64,000 nt of DNA from positions 289,449,744-289,513,743 of the forward strand of contig NC_133770.1 in NCBI RefSeq assembly GCF_003597395.2, read 5' to 3'. The notes beneath the pieces were generated by a model. It did no database searches. It saw only the letters and a program-made list of their open reading frames with translations, and was not told where the DNA came from. The position numbers and the translations under genes were made by a program. Source of the DNA: Chelonoidis abingdonii (taxonomy: Eukaryota; Chordata; Testudines; Testudinidae). Of this stretch, positions 35,069-44,850 are shown piece by piece. Position 1 is the stretch's first letter. The number at the start of each line of letters is the position of its first letter.

Positions 35069-35391
35069 CAGGGATTGGCAACCTTTGGAACGTAGCCCGT
35101 CAGGGAAATCCGCTGGTGGGCCGGGACGGTTTCTTTACCTGCAGTGCCTGTAGATTTGGCCGATTGCAGCTCCCACTGGTCATGGTTTGCCATTCCAAGC
35201 CAATGGGGCTGCGGGAAGCAGCAGCCAGCACATCCCTCGGCCCACACCGCTTCCCATAGCCCCTATTGGCCTGAAACGGTGAACTGTGGCCAGTGTGAGC
35301 TGTGATTGGCCAAACTTGCGGATGTTGCAACCATCCTGGCCCAACAGCAGATTTCCCTGATGGGCCATGTGCCAAAGGTTGCCAATCCCTG
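35069..35391. mobile_element. hAT MITE 1 of a tandem pair
   Basis: The 323-bp element begins CAGGGATTGGCAACCTTTGG and ends CCAAAGGTTGCCAATCCCTG, a perfect 20-bp terminal inversion. The homology continues inwards (GCCCGTCAGGGAAATC against GATTTCCCTGATGGGC). The flanks are CTCTAAGG (35061-35068) and CTGTAAGG (35392-35399), a 7-of-8 TSD of hAT length. There is no coding capacity. The right TSD also serves as the left TSD of the next element. Confidence 0.92.
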
Positions 35392-35399
35392 CTGTAAGG

Positions 35400-36066
35400 T
35401 AGTGGTTTTCAAAGTTTGGGTCATGATCCTGTACTGGATCATGGAATGCAAGGCACTGGGTCACCTTGCTTAGCACCCAGGGACCCTGGTGACCAGCCAG
35501 TAAAAACTAGTAGTCCCTATGTGTTCTGACACCGTGCTGCGCCCCAGAAGCATCCAGTAGCAGGTCTGGCTCGTAGGTGGGGAGGACAGGGGGAATGAGG
35601 CTCTGGGCGCTGCCCCCACCTCAAGCACCTGATCCCAGCCACTGGGGGCTGGGCAAGGGGGATGTCTTCAGGTGAGAGCCAAACAGAGCCACTTGCATGC
35701 CTATGCCTAGGATCCGGACCTCCTGCTGGCTGCTGTCTGAGAGCCGCTGGAGGTAAGCCTGCGCCCCAACCCCTTGCCCCAACCCTGAGCCCCCCACCAA
35801 ACACAGAGCCCCCTCCTGCACCTCAAACCCCTCATCCCTGGACACATCCCAGAATCCCCAGCCCAGGACCCTGACCCCCTCCCACACCAAAACATCCTGC
35901 CCCAGCCAGGAGCCCGCTCCCACACCCTGAACCCCTCATTTCTGGCCCCACTCCACAGCCCTCGCCCCCACACCCCACCCTCTGCCCCAGCCCTGACCTC
36001 CCTCCCATGCCCCAAACCCCTCATCCCCAGCTCCGGGTCACCAGAAAAATAGTTTTAAAGCCACTG
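35400..36066. mobile_element. hAT element 2 of a tandem pair, C-rich interior
   Basis: The 667-bp element begins TAGTGGTTTTCAAAGTTTGG and ends AATAGTTTTAAAGCCACTG, which are inverted partners of hAT type, with the first C of CAGTGG changed to T. The left flank is CTGTAAGG (35392-35399) and the right flank CTCTAAGT (36067-36074), a 6-of-8 match. The interior from about 35760 is a C-rich imperfect tandem array of units around 'CCCCAACCC(C/T)'. The overlapping frames of 70-105 codons on both strands are products of that array. It is non-autonomous. Confidence 0.85.
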
Positions 36067-36074
36067 CTCTAAGT

Positions 36075-37063
36075 CATATTGTAGCTCAAATCCCTCTGTG
36101 TGCCACAGAACCCTGCTTGAGTTTCAGATGGATCACTCAATCCACAATAAAGAACTGGTCAGTGATATTCTGTGGGATTTACCATCAAAGATGACCTCAC
36201 ATATTTCTGGAGAGCTGGAGACCACACATATCAGCTATCTATCATTTGTCTAATGCACTCATTACCACAGCACATTGGTACATCCTTGTAGGTTATTCCT
36301 TCTTGTCATTCTGCTGCATGTCATGACCACTTCCTGATCAGCTGAGATGATAGAGCTCATGCAGCTTGTACTTAAGGACTTTCCTACTTTCCTGACTCGG
36401 AGCCCCAAAACAAGCCAAAGCAGGTGGATGATACCAACAAGCTGGCCAGGATGAGTGATAAAAATAATAGGATGCATGCAGTTCTTAAACAATCATGACT
36501 AACACTATTACCTAACTCTGTGTATCTGATTCACCTTAAAAAGTGAGACGTCAAAGAAAATTATGTTCTCTCTCCCTTTGGAGTCCTTACATATGAATTC
36601 CTAGACTCTTTGCAAAGGAGGAAACTCAAATTCTGTTGCTGAGCTGTGTTAGAAGAGCATATTGCAGGCCTACAGCACAAGTACCAAGCTGCTGCACCTG
36701 TAACTGAGAGACAATTATGAACAGCTGCTGACGATTAGCATAGAAACGTACAATCTATACAGCATATTTCACTCCGGTAAAGAAAATGAGAGTAGCGCAA
36801 AAGAACACTACCAACGTGTGGCTTTCATATTTCACAACAAGCCTTCAAGGGGCAACATTTTAACAAAGAGATGCCTGAACAGAAAGTGGTACATTATATG
36901 TTTGTGTTCATTCTCCATCTCTAAATGATGACAAGGTAAGAAACAGCACAGGAAAACACACCGTAAACATACAGTTAAAAGAAGCCACCAGATATGCAGG
37001 TAAGGGTCATATAGAATATCATTGCATTGTATAGATCAGAGATGGAAAACACCTCCTAAAATG
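36075..37063. other. Unassigned non-coding stretch
   Basis: Nothing can be named. Confidence 0.35.
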
Positions 37064-37071
37064 GTCCAGTC

Positions 37072-37590
37072 CAGTGGTTCTCAACCAGGGATATGTGTAC
37101 TCCGGGCATAGGGTGACCAGACAGCAAATGTGAAAAATCAGGACGGGGTAGGGGGTAATAGGAGCCTATATAAGAAAAAGACCCCAAAATCTGGACTGTC
37201 CCTAAAAAATCGGGACATCTGGTCACCCTACCCTGGCGGCATGCAGAGGTCTTCGAGGGGATGCATCAACTCATCTAGATATTTGCCTAGTTTTACAAAA
37301 GGCTACATGAAAAAGCACTAGCGAAGTCAGTACAAACTAACTTGTTTATACTGCTTTATATCCTAGACACTGAAATGTAAGTACAATATTTATATTCCAA
37401 TTTTATTTTATAATTACATGGTAAAAATGAGAAAGTGAGCAATTTCAGTAACAGTGTGCTGTGTCACTTTTGTATTTTTATGTCTGATTTTGTAAGCAGG
37501 TAGTTTTTAAGTGAGGTGAAACTTGAGGTACACAAGACAAATCACACTCCTGAAAGGGGTACAGTAGTCTGGAAAAGTTCAGAGACATTG
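37072..37590. mobile_element. hAT element hosting a nested MITE
   Basis: The left end is CAGTGGTTCTCAACCAGGG and the right end is GAGACATTG, a decayed inverse of CAGTGGTTCTC. The flanks GTCCAGTC (37064-37071) and GTCTAATC (37591-37598) agree at 6 of 8 positions. Sequence after the nested MITE (from about 37244) continues the host element, with AT-rich words such as GTAAGTACAATATTTATATT. It has no transposase. Confidence 0.8.
37111..37228. mobile_element. 118-bp palindromic MITE flanked by TA
   Basis: The element starts GGGTGACCAGA and ends TCTGGTCACCC, a perfect 11-bp inversion. Both sides show TA (37109-37110 and 37229-37230), the dinucleotide used by Tc1/mariner-type transposases. It lies inside the hAT element 37072-37590 and is therefore younger than it. 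A longer direct repeat also flanks it (see findings). Confidence 0.85.
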
Positions 37591-37598
37591 GTCTAATC

Positions 37599-38129
37599 CA
37601 TCCACCCTTTCCATACATGATTGCTCCCTATGTCCATCCCTAATTTAATTGTCTCAATCCACTTCCTGTAAGAACATATTAACAGCATAAAGAGTAATCA
37701 ATGATATTCTGTAGTCTTTGGTGATGCTTCTGGAACCATTACTCACAGGAGTTCAGGAACTTTGTAAAGTTCAATGGGTTTGTTGCATGATTCAGGATTG
37801 TTCTCTTTAGTAAAGACTGCAGAAGTGTGCCCTTTCTGTCCTGAAAAAGAACAGCTGATATCCACATCTTACCACTCATTCCCTCTTTCCATTGATATTG
37901 CAAAGCTCAAACACAATTCACATATGGTCTACATTTGAACTCTGTTCTGAAAAGGTGGAAAGTTAACCAATTATCCTACAAGCCCCTCTAGTCCCCTACT
38001 TCCCTTGGGGACATTGGATGGGACTGAGTCAATAGCTTCAATGTCAGTGAAAAATGAACATAATGGAAGAGGGTCAAGAATCACCATGTATCAGGGTGAG
38101 GAAAGGTCTTGAGATTAGAACTCAGGACC
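37599..38129. other. Unassigned non-coding stretch
   Basis: Nothing can be named. Confidence 0.35.
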
Positions 38130-38290
38130 GAGCATCAGAAAACCTAGGGAATTTCTTGTTCATACCATGCATTTCCTGCATGACCTCAAACAGGCTTCTT
38201 TGTGCCTCATTTTTCCCATCTGTAAAATAGGATAACGTAAGGATGTTTTGAAGCTTAACTAAATAATGCTTATAAAGGTACAAAAGAAGT
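38130..38290 (+). repeat. MIR-like SINE fragment
   Basis: TGCATGACCTCAAACAGGCT followed by GTGCCTCATTTTTCCCATCT and GTAAAATAGGATAA is the MIR core and tail order with modest divergence. Confidence 0.65.
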
Positions 38291-38829
38291 GCAAGGCATT
38301 ATTAAATATGAACCCAAATGGGCCAACACAAATCAGTACAATGTATTTCTACAGATTAATTATTTATTTATATTAGTAACACGCAAAACAGCAAAGTACA
38401 TGTTATTTTATTATCTTGAGGGCTTGAGGGGGGTTCTTTTACTTTGTTTTTACATTTTATTCTATGGTACTTAAATTACTGACAGCATATGATAATACCA
38501 AACAACAAAGAAGCCAGAAGGTGGCAGTATGTAAAGGAAGCTAAAAAGTGCAGCAGTCGTATCATAAAAAAAAAAGATCCAAAAGAGAACTATTGGGGGG
38601 TAGAATTTGGATGTTCCATTACATGAGTGAATTGGAAATTATGGCCCTGACTCAACCAAGACCTTATAAGCTTCAATGGGACTTAAGTATAATTAAAATT
38701 ATGCATGTGATTAAGCCTTTTCCTGAATCAGAATCTAAATCTGAGCCCCCTTCCTTAAGGTCTCCCGATTCATTTCTTTCACACAAGCATGTAATTAAAG
38801 TTAGCCATGGTATTATCGCAGGGTGGTTG
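38291..38829. other. Unassigned; old motif
   Basis: CTTCAATGGGACTTAAGTAT (38671-38690) is related to the old CAATGGGA-type repeat. Nothing else can be named. Confidence 0.35.
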
Positions 38830-39430
38830 TCTCCTTAAGGACAGGGGCCTCGGTCCACATGTGACATGCTTACGTCACCTCCCCAGGTTGGGGCAAATGA
38901 AGGTCATGAGACAGATAGGTCAAATGTCCCAATCAGGCCTGGAGTAGATAAGGAAGTGGCCTGGAGAGAGCAGGGGCTTCAGGTGGGTGTTGGCAGATGC
39001 CTGCAGACTTTGCAGAGAGTAAGAAGTCTTCTGCAGCAGCAGGGGGGAAAGTTATCCATGCAGAAAGCAGCCTCGGGCAAAGGCAGAGAAGGCCAAACTC
39101 CAGACAAAAGGTGCTGGAAGATCAGCAAGACAGACCCTCATGGTGGAGTGGCTGTGCCCAGCATAGGATTGGGGCAAAAACAAGGATCTTTAAAGAGAGG
39201 CCAGACCCTCAGGGAGGAAGGAGTTAGGCCTCGTTTGAAATTGGGGTGAATACTCTGTGTGTGAGTTCTATTTTGAAAGATTGTGTGTAGGACTTAATAA
39301 ATTGGACCCCAGAAAGGGAATGTCTTAACATCTGGACTAGACTTCCTAAGGGGCCCTGAGCAGATGGGAAAACGGAGGCAGGAGTCCATAAAGCCACCCA
39401 GGGCAGAAGGGGTCATACAGGACAGGCATG
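38830..39430 (+). mobile_element. LTR-like block with AATAAA signal, tentative
   Basis: The block has GC-richer sequence with purine-rich words and a polyadenylation-type signal (CTTAATAAATTGG, 39293-39305) after a TTGAAAGATTGTGTG stretch. The layout recalls the R-U5 region of an LTR. The ends are not visible. The 127-codon frame at 38866-39249 has no domain. Confidence 0.3.
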
Positions 39431-39639
39431 CCCTTTTAGATATGTGCTTAAACCCTTGCCAAACTCTGGGTACATTTATTAAGTTCTCCGTTTTCATTGC
39501 TTTCACACAACCATATATCATCCTCCTTCATAAAGCTATTTGGGTACAAAAACATTTGTGGAACTAAACTTGGAACCAGACTTCAGTAGCACCGGCATAT
39601 ATTTTTGTCTCAGTATATAGAGAAGGAGTATAGCAGGGA

Positions 39640-39990
39640 ACCCATTAATAGCAGAGCTGGAAAAAAAATATTTGTAACCAAATCCAAAACTAGCTGAAAC
39701 TTTCATGTCTCATTTCAATCAGGAAATTCAGCTCAGATTTGTTAAGGTTCTCAAACTTTTTGACCAAATATGTGCCCATTTTCAAATGAACATTTTTTTT
39801 TTCTTTACCCCAATATTCCAACCACATGAAACATGATTCTGACATGAAAACAGGTGAAACTTGATGGTTTTCACTCAATTTAGTTTTGGCATCTTGACTC
39901 TGAAAATTCAAGGGGTCAAATCCACATGAACTGAAACCAAACAAAATGTCCTCACTAATCCCAGAAAATGTAATCCAATGCGTTTTGTTG
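39640..39990. repeat. AT-rich interspersed repeat, copy 8
   Basis: Begins around GCTGGAAAAAAAATATTTG and contains TTTCATGTCTCATTTCAATC, AACATTTTTTTTTTCTTTAC and GTTTTGGCATCTTGACTCTG. It has the same vocabulary as the other copies. Confidence 0.45.
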
Positions 39991-40306
39991 AGCCCTCTTT
40001 ATAAGTAGAGATAGGTCCTAACCAAAGACCAGAACATCCCTGAACTTTGGGGAAATTTTGCAGATCAGTACATCTCTAGTGCACGGTACAATTTTTCATG
40101 TGACCTTTTTCTGGAAAAAGACCACATAAACATTTGATTGTGAGGTTCCGCATGTATTATCTCAGTGGTCATATCAAATTTTCTCACTCAAAAGACAATT
40201 TTGTCATTGCCAGTTTTGCAAACACCACAAGGAATGAGGAAAAAACCCAAATCATTGTTCTCTTTCTGCCTCTTACATCAACACAAAGAAGAAAGATCAA
40301 AGAGAA

Positions 40307-40511
40307 GTTTAAGAGGTGATGCAGTCTTGGCCTATAACCTACATAAGAAGGCACTACAGGGCTCTTGAGTCTAGTAGAGAACAGCATTTCAATATCCAGT
40401 GGATGGAAGTTGAAGTCAACTAAGTTTCTATGTGAAATTCTATGGTCTGAACTATGTTAGGCATCAGACTAGAGGATCATAATGTTTCCTCCTGGCCTTA
40501 AAATCTATTAA
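40307..40511 (+). mobile_element. CR1-type LINE, very decayed 3' end
   Basis: The words AGAGGTGATGCAGTCTTGGC (ORF2 C-terminal 'RGD' region) and GGCATCAGACTAGAGGATCA then TAATGTTTCCTCCTGGCC fit the CR1 tail with many changes and internal loss. Confidence 0.6.
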
Positions 40512-40739
40512 GCTAGAAATTATGCTTTCAAAATTTAGTAGAAAGTTCAAGGTAGGTAGGATCCCTTGGGCTCTCCTGTAGCTGTGTTTGCTCAGCAGGG
40601 CAAACAGGAGTGCAGACTCATTTGTCTGCAAAATAAGCAGATATGACTGAGAAACACACAGGGAGAGGAGCATGGAGGTGTCATTTCTATGTAATAACTT
40701 TTCCAACAGAGAAACATTGGTATTGTATTTATTTTATTA

Positions 40740-41010
40740 TATATTATCAATATTATTTTGTATTATAGTAAAGGCTGGAGGCCCCATTTGAGATCAGAAC
40801 TCCATTGTGCTAGGTGCTGTACAAACACATAGTGAGAAAAAGTTCCTGCCTTGAAGATTTACAGTCTAAATAGACCAGCCAGACAAAAACTTTTGGAAGA
40901 AGCAGGTGGGGGGAGATATAAAATTACTTCCTCAGCATCACACAGTAGATCAGGCTGTACCAGGGCAAGCAATAGAACCCTGACATGTCTATCATGAGTT
41001 CTTTTGTCTC
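40740..41010 (+). repeat. MIR-like amniote SINE
   Basis: CCATTGTGCTAGGTGCTGTA followed by CAAACACATAGTGAGAAAAAG and TTTACAGTCTAAATAGACC is a good match to the family at 5640 and 24908. It is the best preserved copy in this window. Confidence 0.65.
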
Positions 41011-42657
41011 CTGTTACTCATACATTTGTTAGTTTCTCTTACAGGTGAATGTTTGCCAGTTAAAGGCCATCAAAAGATTACATATGTATTAAATAAAATA
41101 TTTACACCCAAGCTGTTACACTGAAGAAACAATATATATTTTTCTTTAGGAATTAATTTACTTTGGTTTTTAAAGGAATATAATTATTTGAATTTCTCTC
41201 AGAATATAATTATGTATAGATATTTGAACAAGTTAATCATGCCTGCATAGAAGTGTGACTGTTTTATAATTATCTATGCTTCTGAAACAATATTTGTTTA
41301 GACGTAAAGAACAAATGGGTTGCCGCTTTGGTGTTTCTGCAGGAAGACCGGATGACATTGAACACACCATTATGGAGAGAGTAATTCCTTATGTTGTGCG
41401 TCCAATTTAACACTCTCCCACACTGTTTTCCTATTTACTACCTTCCAAAGTTAGATACCAGGCTTTCATTTCAATGGCTGGGAGTCAGCTGAATGAAAGC
41501 TGAACATATACTGTTTAGAAAAGAACTACTAATTTGACCAGAGAGAAATAGATAGTCTCATTTGTTCTCTCATGATATTTTTCTCCACTTCATAAAGCCC
41601 TTGTGTGAAACCATGCCTCCACTGAAGTCAGTTGCAATTTTGCAAATTAACTTCATTGGAGCCAGGTTTTTACTCACCATGTTTAAGGGATCCTACACCT
41701 ACTGAAGCCAATACCTACACTTTGGTAGCTGTAAAGCCTCGACACTAAAGATCAGTGGCCATCAAACCTAGTTAGGCTTGGAAGAATTCACTTCATTTTT
41801 ATTCTTTTAAATTTCGATGGATAATATAAATATTTATTTTTAAGCATTTTCTTCAATTTTTATCCACTTATATTTTCAGAAAGTTGCAGGAAATTATGGA
41901 AAGATCAGATAATAAGGTGTGTGGTCAGAGAATAATTATTTAATTACCGTAGATTCAGAAAGTTAAAGCTTTATAACTGTTAAAACACAACTTGTCTATA
42001 TCACATGTCAAAATACAAAAAGTAAATATCCTTAAATCAAACTAATACATTCTCAAGCAGCACTTTTCTTACATTGCCTATTTATAAATTTTAATGTTCA
42101 ATGCAATTATTTTTAATCAGTTTGTGAGCGAGATTGACATTACTCAACATTTACAGGTAAAAATCTAATCCTTACAAGCATAACTATAGGGAAAAATCAT
42201 GATTGTTACATGATTACAATATATTGGCTTTGGCTAGGGTGCAGCAGGGCCTAAGATTGCTGAACACATTTGTGAACGTTAGTAAACATTTAGGCAAATT
42301 TGGTCTGAATTTTGAGTTCCTAAAGAAACCCAACAACAGAGCCTTGATCCATGTCTCTTGTAAAAGTCTTTATTTATTTTTTTTTTTTATTTTTATTTTT
42401 CTTCAGCATGTTGTTCTAGAAAGAAATCGGCTAACATTTTCAAAGGAGATTTATCATGTCTTGATCACTTATGCAAAAAGGAGAAGGATAGTTTTGTGGA
42501 CTGGGGCTCAAGACACATGGGCTCAAATCATGTCTCTGTGACTGATGTTTTGTATGACGATGGCAAATTAAGAAAAGTCAAGTGTTTCAACACATTAAGT
42601 TTCACACTGGGCATTGCAATTTATGAGTGCAGCTGATCAAAAAATGGAATTTCCATC
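41011..42657. other. Unassigned AT-rich stretch
   Basis: Apart from the short frame described separately (41276-41410), nothing can be named. A T-rich run lies at about 42369-42400. A possible MIR relic lies near 42500-42600. Confidence 0.3.
41276..41410 (+). other. Short open frame with a possible splice acceptor
   Basis: A 44-codon frame from ATG 41276 to TAA 41408-41410 reads with ordinary, non-low-complexity composition. Its second half is RPDDIEHTIMERVIPYVVRP. A pyrimidine-rich acceptor-like word, GCTTTGGTGTTTCTGCAG, ends at 41342, immediately before this second half. It could be a small terminal exon, a gene relic or chance. I recognise no family. No neighbouring exon was found in the window. 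Confidence 0.15.
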
Positions 42658-43782
42658 TGTGATAGGTTCAGTCACAGAGACCCCCTTTTCAACTGTCACC
42701 TGATGGGGTGAAACTACCTCAGAGCCCGTTTTCTTTGCCAGCTTGGGACTTCAGAACCCTGTCTTGTTGAGCCAGACATGTTAACCTGCTGCTACACAGA
42801 CCCAGGGTCTGAACCATCCCCCAAAAGCTGCAGACAACAGAAAACAGCTTAGCAAGTACTCCTGTCTCCAGCACCCGGACACCCAGCTCCCAATGGGAAC
42901 CAAACCATCAAATAAATCTGGTTTACTCTATAGAAAGCTTTACAGGTTAAACTCATAAATTGTCCACTCTCTATAACATTGATAGAAAGATATACACAGC
43001 TGTTTGCTGCCCGAGTTATTAATCACTTACTCTGGGTTAATTAATAAGCAAAAGTGATTTTATTAAGTATAGGATTTAAGTGGTTCCAAGTAATAACAGA
43101 CAGAACAAAGTAAGGTACCAAGCAAAATAAAACAAAACATGCAAGTCTAAGCCTAATTCATCAAGAAATAATACAGGTAAATCTCACCCTCAGAGATGTT
43201 CCCATTAAGCTTCTTAAACGGACTAGACTTCTTCCTAGTCTGGGCCCAATCCTTTCCCCTGGTACAGTCCTTGTTAGTTCCATCTCAGGTCGTAACTAGG
43301 GGATTCCTCATGACTGGCCATCTCCTTTGTTCTGTTCCACCCCCTTCTATAGCTTTGGCACAAGGCAGGACTCTTTTGTCTCTCTCTGGGTTCCCACTCC
43401 TCCTTCTAAATGGAAAAACGCCAGGATTAAGATGGATTTCAGTATCATGTGACATGGTCACATGTCCCATGAGACCCCTAGTCTCCATTCTTCCAGGGCT
43501 GGCCGGCATATACCCAGGAAGGTTTGCAAGTAAACAGAGTCATTCACAGGTGATTGATTCTGAAGCACACTTAAGGGCTTCCGCTTAACATGTTTATAAC
43601 TTATTCTCCTAACTCCAGACATAGAAATAATACATGCAAACAAATGAGATGAACACACTCAGTAGATCATAATATTTGTAATTATACCTTACAAGAGACC
43701 TTTTGCATAAAGCATATTCCAGTTACATCATATTCACACTTATAAATTTATTTTTATAAAGCATATGAACTGCAACACCACC
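42658..43782 (-). mobile_element. LTR-like block, minus strand, possible TSD
   Basis: The plus-strand left end is TGTGATAGGTTCAGTCACAG. On the minus strand an AATAAAATCACTTTTGC polyadenylation-type signal lies near 43050-43066, within a U5-like region that resembles the layout of 1675-2829. The pentamer CCATC occurs directly before the left end (42653-42657) and again at 43783-43787. This would be a TSD if the right end has decayed from CA. The words near the right end (CATATGAACTGCAACACC) match an abundant turtle family as I recall it. The 130-codon frame 43196-43588 is incidental. Confidence 0.55.
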
Positions 43783-43789
43783 CCATCCA

Positions 43790-44250
43790 ATGGGGAAATT
43801 CTGATATTTTGACATTTGTTTTCATCCCAAATTGAAACAAAAAGTTGAAATATCAAGTGCTTTTTATATAACAGAAATAGCCAAACATTTCATTTCAATG
43901 TATTTGTTCAAAAGGAAATGTTTCAATATTCCTGAAACTAAACACTTCATTTCTGACTGCCTTCCACAAGGAGAAACAGTAGTGCCTCATGGAGACGTAA
44001 TCTGGCCAGGAAGCTGGACACATACGGAGCTTAGGAACATGAGGAAACTGAAACCTCAGTTACCATGAGGCACTGCAGCAGCTCAGGAAGATGCAGAGAT
44101 TAATTCTTAATTGATTTGAAAAAGAACGTATCATTACAATTTTTCCAGTGGAAAATTTCACCAAATTCTAGTTTTCCCACTGAAAGGTTCAATTACGACA
44201 AAGGAAATAGGAAATATTTCATTGGAATTTTTTCAACCAAGTCAAGGGTT
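43790..44250. repeat. AT-rich repeat with palindromic core, copy 9
   Basis: Outer arms such as GATATTTTGACATTTG and GTGGAAAATTTCACC enclose a non-AT core holding CTCATGGAGACGTAATCTGG and CCATGAGGCACTGCAGCAGC. The same arms-core-arms build is seen at 24330-24900. Confidence 0.5.
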
Positions 44251-44398
44251 TTAATGAACTGGGCCTTACATATCTCTTTGCTTCCCTTTTCCTTCTATAA
44301 AACGGGAATTTTAATTCCTTACTTCACAGGGTGAGGACATGGACAGAGCTATCCAAAACTTCTACCTGAGGAATCCTGATCAGGAAAGTCCGAACCTG

Positions 44399-44850
44399 CA
44401 GTGTTCTTCAACCGATACAGTGAGACTCAGACTGAGGCTCGAGAGCTGCAAGTGGCTCTTTAATGTGTCTCCTGTGGCTCTTTGCAGCACATAATATTAA
44501 AATCCTGTGCGATTGCATTATTAACCAATCAGCATTCTTTTACTGTGGTATTAACCAAATAAGTTATTCATTTTCATTAAATAATTAACTTATATTTCCT
44601 GTAGCTAGGTGAGTATGACCCACCTGTTTCCATCCAACATAGATTTATTTATCTTCTGTTTAATGTAGGGGCTGACTTTTAGAATTGTTTTCGAACTCTC
44701 CATGACCCACATCCATCGGTACTCGTACCCCTTGGCTTTAAGTGGTTTCCATTATATACAGGATTTACAGTTTGGTTCAATGACTCTCAGCACCCCCACT
44801 ATATAACCTGTTCCAGCACCCCCGCCCACATTTGAGCTATCTCTGACTGA
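44399..44850 (+). mobile_element. hAT-like element, left end clear, right end unclear
   Basis: It begins CAGTGTTCTTCAACCGATAC, a hAT-type end. Words such as GCTGCAAGTGGCTCTTTAAT follow. A second hAT-like end, CAGTTTGGTTCAATGACTCT, occurs at 44768-44787, so two elements may adjoin here. No TSD could be confirmed. Confidence 0.45.

Noticed and set aside
43196..43588. 130-codon frame in the minus-strand LTR-like block
   Set aside because: The frame is antisense to the LTR, has no domain and is flanked by LTR features.
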